A stretch of DNA of 7,478 nt. It comes from Caldilineaceae bacterium (lineage in GTDB: Bacteria; Chloroflexota; Anaerolineae; Caldilineales; Caldilineaceae). The translations under genes were made by a program, and so were the position numbers. How positions within the stretch are numbered: position 1 is the stretch's first letter; every line of letters begins with the position of its first letter. The notes under the pieces are model-generated. The model did not search any database. It saw only the letters and a list, made by a program, of their open reading frames with translations, and had not been told where the DNA came from. The stretch covers positions 1 through 7,478 of the forward strand of contig JAPPKT010000366.1 in the NCBI GenBank assembly GCA_028819675.1, given 5' to 3'. Below, piece after piece: positions 1 through 4,977 of the stretch.

Positions 1-123
1 GCCTCCCCCATCCCCCTCAAAGACCCTGTAGGGGCAGGCCTTGTGCCTGCCCAGGCCCGCGTCCAAACGTCGCCTCCCCCATCCCCCTCAAAGGACCCGT
101 AGGGGCAGGCCTTGTGCCTGCCC
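1..123. repeat. Two tandem copies of a 71-bp-period hairpin repeat
   Basis: Two nearly identical 52-base blocks, 1-52 and 72-123, differ at only about three positions near their middle and are offset by 71 bases. Each ends in a perfect 8-bp inverted repeat, GGGCAGGC / GCCTGCCC, around a 5-base CTTGT loop (arms 32-39 with 45-52, and 103-110 with 116-123). The linker parts (53-71 and 124-142) are much less alike, so the conserved unit is the C-rich lead plus the hairpin. No T-tract follows the hairpins on either strand, so they are poor intrinsic terminators. The design resembles REP-like dispersed repeats that I associate with Chloroflexota genomes; that family assignment is from memory. The array may continue beyond the left edge. 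Confidence 0.85.
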
Positions 124-289
124 TGCGCCTCTCCAAAAGCCGGTACACAATATCACCCACCGCCACCGCGCATTCACCATCTGACCCTTCTCGCCCCAAT
201 ATGGATTACCCGCTTTTCTGGAAAACTGAGAGGATTTACAGGTTTCGCAGAAGATACTGTGCTCTGCGTCTCTGCTGAAGTTGAACTTG
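124..289. other. Non-coding 3' flank of the leftmost gene
   Basis: This stretch lies downstream of the stop codon of the minus-strand sugar isomerase-like gene. The open frames crossing it on either strand have no recognisable domain, no good ribosome binding site and compositions typical of chance frames. I searched the minus-strand reading for a stem followed by a T-run and found no convincing terminator. It contains CCCAATATG at 195-203, a 9-mer that also occurs in the leader of the aldolase gene at 7177-7185; this could be chance. Confidence 0.5.
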
Positions 290-1114
290 TCAGGCAACAA
301 CCTGGCAGTGTACACCAAAGATTTCGCGCACATATTCCAGACTATGCGCGTGAGCCTGGACCAGATCAACTGTGTGAGGAGTACCTTCTTCACGCGCCAG
401 CTCGACCATGAGCCAACCGTCAAAGCTCACCTCGGCCAGCACCTGTGCCAGTTCTCGGCAATCTGGGTCGCCATCACCCAGAGCTTCATCCCAAATTCCC
501 TGACTTGAGCTCCGCAGCTCCACAATTTCAAGCCTGGACGCGTATTCCCGAATCCACGCCCCCGCATCCTGGCCGCCTCGGCACATCCAATCGGCATCTA
601 CTGTCAGACCCACGTCCCTTGCGTCCGTGTGCTCCAGCAGGTGGCGCAGCTCACGACCGTTTTCGGTCAGTTCGGGCAAATGATGATGCACAACGAGACG
701 TAAGCCCTCACCCCTTAATGCATCGCCCAGCAGAGCGAATCCCTCGGCCTGCACTGCCAGCATCTCGTCGGTCTTGCGCACCCCAATCGGTTGAGGATTG
801 GCATTGATAAACTCTGCCCCCATCGGTAGCAACAACCGCGCTCTCGCAACAATTGTTTCGATCGACTGCGCCTGTGTGCCAGGTTCATGCACCAACGCAT
901 GCACGTATGACCCCGCCAGCCGCACCCCATGCCTGTCCAGAGCCGCCTGCCAGCAACTTGCCCAGTCCCCTTCTCCCTCTAACGGATCGAGAAGCCCTTC
1001 AAAGTAGGCGTAGCCCGCCCGGGCCAGGCCGGCCGCAACCTCGTCAATCCGCTCCGTCAGAAAGTGCCATCCGTAATGTTGAGACCAGCGATAGAAGCCA
1101 CTGCAAATCCGCAT
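290..1114 (-). CDS. Sugar phosphate isomerase/epimerase-like TIM-barrel protein (IolE/xylose isomerase-like family)
   Basis: A 274-residue protein, the usual length for single-domain xylose-isomerase-like TIM barrels (AP endonuclease 2 superfamily), which isomerise, epimerise or dehydrate sugars and cyclitols, usually with a divalent metal. Seen: VVHHH at 141-145, matching the YHHH strand of IolE-like proteins; GLTVDADW at 169-176 with the putative metal ligand D173; RGGQD at 179-183; IVELRSS at 197-203, where relatives usually have a His (HLKD or HLRNS); GDGDPD at 213-218; and GWLMVELA at 233-240 with the last ligand candidate E238. No signal peptide is visible, so it should be cytoplasmic. 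The ATG at 1114 has AGGAG (plus positions 1124-1128) 9 bases upstream; an out-of-frame ATG at 1119 is rejected. It starts 48 bases after the Gfo/Idh gene and is probably co-transcribed with it. The family is secure, the substrate unknown. E199 in place of the His could alter metal binding. Confidence 0.92.
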   Translation of the reverse strand: MRICSGFYRWSQHYGWHFLTERIDEVAAGLARAGYAYFEGLLDPLEGEGDWASCWQAALDRHGVRLAGSYVHALVHEPGTQAQSIETIVARARLLLPMGAEFINANPQPIGVRKTDEMLAVQAEGFALLGDALRGEGLRLVVHHHLPELTENGRELRHLLEHTDARDVGLTVDADWMCRGGQDAGAWIREYASRLEIVELRSSSQGIWDEALGDGDPDCRELAQVLAEVSFDGWLMVELAREEGTPHTVDLVQAHAHSLEYVREIFGVHCQVVA

Positions 1115-1162
1115 GGCATGACGCTCCTGTCTGCCGTCTTCCTGGAGGCAATACCGGGCTCC

Positions 1163-2218
1163 CTACCGGCTTAATTCTACGCTTTCGCCCGAATTGGAAC
1201 TTTCCACTGCCGCAACGGCCATGCGTATGCTATCCAGGTTGTCGCGGCCTGTACATTCCGGCTCGCGCCCCTCTTCCATAGCGCGCAACATCTCTCCCAT
1301 CGAACCCGCGAAGCCCTCGTATCCCCAGGTGCCCGCGATTTCGTAAGTCTGGACCTGCTCCGGCGAATCCTTCAACGACACGCTTAACTTGGCCGTGCCC
1401 ATGGGATTGCTGAGCAGCGCGCTCCCCCGTGTGCCATCCAGGAACCACAGATGATCATGCAGAGCAGGCGCCGAAACGATGTTGTTAAAGTGCAGGGTCG
1501 TCATGACCTGGGCCGACTCCTCATATTCAAAAAGGATCGTATAGATCATCGGGGAAACCGCATTCTGGCCCGGCACCATCGTGGTTGTCGCCTTCACCCG
1601 CAGCGGTGTGTGACCACTGAAGTAGCGGCTCAAATCAACATAGTGGATACCATGATCGACGATGTTGAAATCCTCATGCTCGGCGTACCAGCCATAGTCC
1701 TGATAGGCCCGATGAAAGTGAGTAACGGCGTAGACATGCCCCAACACGCCCTGTTCGACCAGGAGCCTCAGCGCTCGGTGTGGCGGCGCCCAACGCGCCT
1801 GGTGATTGACCATTAGCGTCACCCCGGCGTCGCGGCATATCTCAACAATACGCTCCGCCTCGCCCAAGCTGGGAGCCAGGGGTTTTTGCGAAAAGATGTG
1901 CTTGCCAGCAGCTGCGATCTTCTCGACCAGAGGCAGACGTTGGTAAGCGTGTACCGCCAGATCAACGATCTGCACATCAGGATGCGAAAGCAGTTCATCC
2001 GCGTAGGCTGTAACCAAGGGATTGTCGAAATTGGCTGCTATATTGCGCGCCTTCTCAACCGTCTTATCGCAACAAGCCACCACGCGGTAGCCCGCCCTCT
2101 TGTAAGCGGGCATCTGCGATCGAAGGACGATGTTGCCGCATCCGATGAAGCCAATGCCATAGCCCAGATCAGAGGGCAGATCGGGCTGGTAGTCACCAGG
2201 TTGCAGGTCCGGGAACAT
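1163..2218 (-). CDS. Gfo/Idh/MocA family NAD(P)-dependent oxidoreductase
   Basis: A 351-residue cytoplasmic protein of typical length for the family, which oxidises or reduces sugars, sugar acids or inositols with NAD(P). The Rossmann domain fills about residues 18-140: the dinucleotide motif GFIGCGNI is at 23-30, followed by VVACCD at 46-51, whose D51 at the end of beta-2 is consistent with NAD preference (inference). The usual EKP motif appears as QKP at 111-113, keeping the catalytic-type Lys112. The C-terminal beta-sheet domain carries DHGIHYVDLSRYF at 188-200, matching the conserved HxxD-type active-site segment (H192, D195). About 18 residues precede the Rossmann fold, and no Tat or Sec signal is seen. 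The ATG at 2218 has AAGGAG (plus positions 2229-2234) 10 bases upstream. It is the first gene of a likely two-gene unit with the sugar isomerase-like gene, a pairing typical of inositol- or glycoside-type catabolism. The substrate cannot be told from sequence. Confidence 0.95.
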   Translation of the reverse strand: MFPDLQPGDYQPDLPSDLGYGIGFIGCGNIVLRSQMPAYKRAGYRVVACCDKTVEKARNIAANFDNPLVTAYADELLSHPDVQIVDLAVHAYQRLPLVEKIAAAGKHIFSQKPLAPSLGEAERIVEICRDAGVTLMVNHQARWAPPHRALRLLVEQGVLGHVYAVTHFHRAYQDYGWYAEHEDFNIVDHGIHYVDLSRYFSGHTPLRVKATTTMVPGQNAVSPMIYTILFEYEESAQVMTTLHFNNIVSAPALHDHLWFLDGTRGSALLSNPMGTAKLSVSLKDSPEQVQTYEIAGTWGYEGFAGSMGEMLRAMEEGREPECTGRDNLDSIRMAVAAVESSNSGESVELSR

Positions 2219-2240
2219 GGCTATGGTTCTCCTTGGACGT

Positions 2241-2273
2241 AGCAGGAGGCGAAGGTCGTACCAACCTCCTGCT
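2241..2273 (-). promoter_or_regulatory. 9-bp-arm inverted repeat in the leader of the Gfo/Idh gene
   Basis: AGCAGGAGG (2241-2249) pairs perfectly with CCTCCTGCT (2265-2273). The 15-base loop holds a further GGT/ACC pairing (2254-2256 with 2260-2262). The structure ends 6 bases before the AAGGAG ribosome binding site of the Gfo/Idh gene. No T-run follows on the minus strand, so it is not a classical terminator. It could be an operator, a leader hairpin affecting translation or mRNA stability, or the remnant of an end signal from the upstream unit. The repeat is certain; its function is inference. Confidence 0.6.
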
Positions 2274-2278
2274 CAACT

Positions 2279-2288
2279 CAGTTGGCAG
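2279..2288 (-). promoter_or_regulatory. 10-mer shared with the aldolase leader
   Basis: CAGTTGGCAG on the plus strand (CTGCCAACTG on the coding strand) lies about 60-70 bases upstream of the Gfo/Idh start. The same 10-mer occurs at 7265-7274 upstream of the aldolase gene. Here it forms the right half of a CAAC-TCA-GTTG inverted repeat (2274-2284). It is a candidate shared binding site, but a single 10-base match between two leaders of this size is not far from chance. Confidence 0.25.
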
Positions 2289-2397
2289 AAGAAATGTACT
2301 CGGGCTCGTTTACATGGTTCAGAACAGCGGCTTCCAGGTGCAAAGTCCGGCTGATCCCCGAAAGGCCGAGCGGCCACGCGAAGAAAACCCGATACGC

Positions 2398-2467
2398 TCT
2401 TTGTGTTCTCCGCGTCCTCCGCGGACAGCAAGGTGTTCTTCGCGCCCCTTCGCGTGCCTTCGCGGAT
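2398..2467. repeat. Imperfect tandem CTTCGCG / CTCCGCG intergenic repeat
   Basis: Five CGCG cores at 2411, 2420, 2441, 2451 and 2461 are each preceded by CTCC, CCTCC or CTT, giving spacings of 9, 21, 10 and 10 bases. The left half (TTTGTGTTCTCCGCG, TCCTCCGCGG) and the right half (TGTTCTTCGCG, CCCCTTCGCG, TGCCTTCGCGG) look like two related copies placed head to tail. On the minus strand it reads as repeated CGCGAAGG units ending in AACAC. Similar short intergenic repeats are, to my memory, widespread in Chloroflexota and some other phyla. It has no coding signature and no evident role. Confidence 0.7.
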
Positions 2468-2501
2468 AAATCAGTTCTGTTTATCGCAACGCGCAAGCGA
2501 G

Positions 2502-2540
2502 AAAAACCATTACAGGTCTGTAGGCTTTCTGCTTTAATGG
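2502..2540 (-). terminator. Candidate intrinsic terminator of the aldolase-amidase-Kelch unit
   Basis: Read on the minus strand, 56 bases after the Kelch stop codon, CCATTA (2540-2535) pairs with TAATGG (2512-2507). After a 3-base bulge an inner CAG (2531-2529) pairs with CTG (2515-2513), and the stem is followed at once by five T (2506-2502). Position and T-tract fit a Rho-independent terminator. The stem is AT-rich and bulged, so it would be of moderate strength. Confidence 0.45.
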
Positions 2541-2596
2541 AGTTCTGAACGGCCTTCCCAAACTGTCAGCGAAACCAGATACTTCAGGCTGCTTCC

Positions 2597-3601
2597 CTAC
2601 GGGCTCAAATTCAACACACGCCCTCGATTATCAATCCCACCAGCCCGGTCCGACCCCCCAAGAACAAACGCCGTCCCCCCGTAACCCACCACAGGCATCC
2701 CATGAATGCCCGCCGGCAGCTCAGGCAAAAGCGTCCACGCGCCCGACTCCCCGTCATACACCTCCGCGCTGGCCAGCGCCGTCCACGGACGCGTTCCCAA
2801 TATCTCGCCGCCCGCCACCACGATCCGGCCGCCCACCACCGCCGCACCGAACCCGCTGCGCGCCTCGATCATATCCGGACCGTCCCGCCACGCACCACTG
2901 TCCGGACTGAATATCTCCACCGTCGCCAGCGCGCCCGTCCCGCCCCAACGTCCACCGATGACCCACAACTCGTCGTTGAACGCCACCGCCGCCACATGCT
3001 CGCGCGACTGCGCCGGACCCGGCAAAACCGCCCACGACTCCTCCTCCGGATCAAACCGAAGCAGTGCCGTCGTACCCCCAGTGCCGCCCACCAGATAAAT
3101 GAAATCCCCCAACAACACCGCTTCCCCGCTCATGCGCCGCTCCGGCATCAGACCGGACTCCGTCCACGCGTCGGTCGCCGGATCGTAGACCAGGATCGAT
3201 GCCGTTGCCTGCCAGCTCAAGTCCGGCCCCCCGCCAAAAACATAGACCTTGCCATCGTAGCCGGTCACCATCATATGGTGCGCCGGTTCCGGCATCGGCG
3301 CCAACTCCGTCCAGCTGTCGCTCGCCGGATCGTACGCCTCAAAACTGGTCAAACCGCCAAACCCGCCCGGCACGTAGAAGATCCCATCTACAACCGCCAC
3401 CCGCATCTCCGAGCGCGCCGTCGGCATCGCCGCGCCGCTCTGCCAAATGCCTACCCGTTCCGACCCGTCATCCGCTACAGCCGTGGGAGCCTCCGCGGGC
3501 GAAGGCTGGGCTGGAAACTGACCCGCCGCACAGGCCCCCAGAAGCAGAACAGCCGCGGCCGTCTGCAAAACAGACACCGCGGCTGCAGGAAATCTTTTCA
3601 T
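2597..3601 (-). CDS. Kelch-repeat beta-propeller lipoprotein
   Basis: A 334-residue predicted exported protein. A short basic start (MKR) and a hydrophobic stretch to about residue 22 lead to the lipobox LGAC at 21-24, with C24 as the lipidation site. A Pro/Ala-rich linker follows to about residue 48. The rest is six Kelch repeats, each with a beta-strand ending in a Gly-Gly pair: 79-80, 123-124, 172-173, 216-217, 264-265 and 315-316. The repeat-end tryptophans are W97, W146, W190, W238 and W289, and W53 probably helps close the ring. This predicts a complete six-bladed propeller on the outer face of the cytoplasmic membrane. Kelch propellers mostly bind ligands; a few, such as NanM, are sugar mutarotases, but no catalytic assignment is possible here. 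The ATG at 3601 has GAGAGGA (plus 3609-3615) 7 bases upstream, inside the amidase 3' end, with only 4 bases between the genes, so translational coupling is likely. Confidence 0.93.
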   Translation of the reverse strand: MKRFPAAAVSVLQTAAAVLLLGACAAGQFPAQPSPAEAPTAVADDGSERVGIWQSGAAMPTARSEMRVAVVDGIFYVPGGFGGLTSFEAYDPASDSWTELAPMPEPAHHMMVTGYDGKVYVFGGGPDLSWQATASILVYDPATDAWTESGLMPERRMSGEAVLLGDFIYLVGGTGGTTALLRFDPEEESWAVLPGPAQSREHVAAVAFNDELWVIGGRWGGTGALATVEIFSPDSGAWRDGPDMIEARSGFGAAVVGGRIVVAGGEILGTRPWTALASAEVYDGESGAWTLLPELPAGIHGMPVVGYGGTAFVLGGSDRAGGIDNRGRVLNLSP

Positions 3602-3605
3602 TGTC

Positions 3606-4901
3606 CTATCCTCTCACCAACCCTTCTATCGCCTCTCCCCACGCCAGCAACCGCTCATCCGCCCCGAACGGCGCGCAGAACTGCACACCCAGCGGCAGAC
3701 CGCCTTCAGCCTCACCCGTCGGAACCGCCAGCGCCGGCACACCCGCGTTCGTCCACGGCAGATTCATGATCGGGTTGCCGGTCGAATGGATTCCATACGG
3801 CGCAGGGCCCGGCGCAGCCGGCGCGATCCACAGGTCGGCCCCGCAAGCGAGAAGCGCCTCCTTCATCTTGTGCCGCAATCGCAGCTGGTCAGCGCGTATC
3901 CCGTCCCGTTCCTCGTCCGTGACCGTCGTCCCCGTCTCCATGATCTCGTGCATATGCACGCTATACCGGTCCGAATACGCCTTGTACCACTCCCTATGCA
4001 CCTCTGCCACTTCGACAGCAGTCAAACGGCGGTGGCGCACGTTAAGATCGGCATAGTTCGGGAAGAACGGAACGCGTTCGACACGGAACCCCTCAGCAGC
4101 TAACCTGTCCAGCGTCTCCTCGAACTGCTGCAAACCGGCCTCCTCGGCCTCTTCTAGATAGGGGCCGTCCGGGACCGCCAGTGCCGGCAGACCGTCGGGA
4201 GGCGCACCCGCGCTGTCATCCCAACTTCCCAGCAGCGCTGAGCATGCCAGCTTCATCGTCGCCACATCCTGGCTGAATAGCCCCGCATGGTCCACAGACT
4301 TCGAGAAGAAAAGCATCCCAGCCGTATCAATCCTGTCATAACTGGGCTTGAAGCCAATGATCCCGCAGAACGCCGCCGGCCGTATGACCGAGCCAATCGT
4401 CTGCGTGCCCAGCGCCAGCGGAAAGAACCCCGCTGCCACACCCGCGGCCGAACCGCTGCTCGAGCCGCCCGGCGTATGTTCAGTGTTATGCGGGTTCCGC
4501 GTCGGCCCCGGCTGAAAGTACGCGAACTCTGTCGTCACAGTCTTGCCCGCGATCAGCGCGCCGTTCCGCTTCAGGCGCGTCACCACATCCGATTCCACCC
4601 CCTCGAACAGCTCCGCCGGCAGCTTCGAACCGGCCTTCGTGGGAAACCCATCCACGCGAAAAAAGTCCTTCACACCCACAAGCAGCCCGAACAAAGGCGG
4701 CCGCTGCGCCGGATCAGGGAAGCGGGCCAGCAGCGCTTCGGCCTCACGCGTCAGCCGCGGGCGTCGCCCCGGCTCCGGCAGCAACGCCTGGATGAGCGAG
4801 TCCTCAGCGTCAATGCGGTCGCAGACCTCTTGGACATACGCAACCAGATCGCTCTCGCCGCTACGCAGCGCAGCCGGGCTTGGAAATTCTCTTTCAGGCA
4901 T
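3606..4901 (-). CDS. Amidase-signature family hydrolase
   Basis: A 431-residue protein from the ATG at 4901, normal for stand-alone amidases that hydrolyse amide bonds. Numbered from that ATG, the Ser-cisSer-Lys triad is complete: K78 in LLVGVKDFF (73-81), cis-Ser S147 in PGGSSSGS (144-151) and nucleophile S171 in TIGSVIRPA (168-176). The 24-residue gap between the serines equals that in fatty acid amide hydrolase (S217/S241). The C-terminal part has the usual TGNPIMNLPWTNAGVPALAVP segment broken at about residue 370 onward, then GLPLGVQF. There are no signal or membrane segments, so it is cytoplasmic. It lacks any sign of belonging to a GatCAB set, so a GatA role is unlikely; the substrate is unknown. 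A GTG at 4964 would add 21 residues, but that extension is poorly conserved in character and has no good ribosome binding site. It follows the aldolase gene by 76 bases and precedes the Kelch gene by 4. Confidence 0.94.
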   Translation of the reverse strand: MPEREFPSPAALRSGESDLVAYVQEVCDRIDAEDSLIQALLPEPGRRPRLTREAEALLARFPDPAQRPPLFGLLVGVKDFFRVDGFPTKAGSKLPAELFEGVESDVVTRLKRNGALIAGKTVTTEFAYFQPGPTRNPHNTEHTPGGSSSGSAAGVAAGFFPLALGTQTIGSVIRPAAFCGIIGFKPSYDRIDTAGMLFFSKSVDHAGLFSQDVATMKLACSALLGSWDDSAGAPPDGLPALAVPDGPYLEEAEEAGLQQFEETLDRLAAEGFRVERVPFFPNYADLNVRHRRLTAVEVAEVHREWYKAYSDRYSVHMHEIMETGTTVTDEERDGIRADQLRLRHKMKEALLACGADLWIAPAAPGPAPYGIHSTGNPIMNLPWTNAGVPALAVPTGEAEGGLPLGVQFCAPFGADERLLAWGEAIEGLVRG

Positions 4902-4909
4902 CAAATATT

Positions 4910-4913
4910 CTCC
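4910..4913 (-). promoter_or_regulatory. Ribosome binding site that decides the amidase start
   Basis: GGAG on the minus strand lies 8 bases before the ATG at 4901. The in-frame GTG at 4964, only 13 bases after the upstream stop codon, has just a weak GGA-like match before it. The ATG is therefore the better start. Confidence 0.65.
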
Positions 4914-4977
4914 GGTGTCGCCATCATTGATCTTCCTGTTCGCTACTGCCGTCGGCCCAGCCACTCGATCCGGTCCG

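Larger units (their letters stand above)
2219..2596. other. Intergenic region between the two minus-strand units
   Basis: This 378-base gap separates the Kelch gene stop from the Gfo/Idh start. From the Kelch side it holds a candidate terminator (2502-2540), an imperfect CGCG-containing repeat (2398-2467), then the presumed promoter and leader of the Gfo/Idh unit with its hairpin (2241-2273). I found no clear -35/-10 pair for the minus strand. Short open frames on both strands here are built mostly of the repeat and look like chance frames. Confidence 0.6.

Noticed and set aside
32..123. The two GGGCAGGC hairpins as transcription terminators for the leftmost gene.
   Set aside because: No T-tract on either strand, more than 160 bases from the stop codon, and they are part of a duplicated repeat.
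88..423. A 111-codon minus-strand open frame overlapping the end of the sugar isomerase-like gene and the hairpin repeat.
   Set aside because: Part of it is just the repeat and the rest overlaps a secure gene in another frame; no recognisable features.
2294..2315. ATGTA / TACAT inverted repeat as an operator for the Gfo/Idh unit.
   Set aside because: Arms are only 5 bp with a 12-base spacer and no inner symmetry; easily due to chance.
2702..3769. A 355-codon plus-strand open frame opposite the Kelch and amidase genes.
   Set aside because: Arg-rich low-complexity translation, no ribosome binding site or motif, and it lies wholly over secure minus-strand genes.
4902..4964. The 21-residue N-terminal extension of the amidase from a GTG codon.
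   Set aside because: Weak ribosome binding site, whereas the internal ATG at 4901 has GGAG at a good distance; family homology begins after that ATG.
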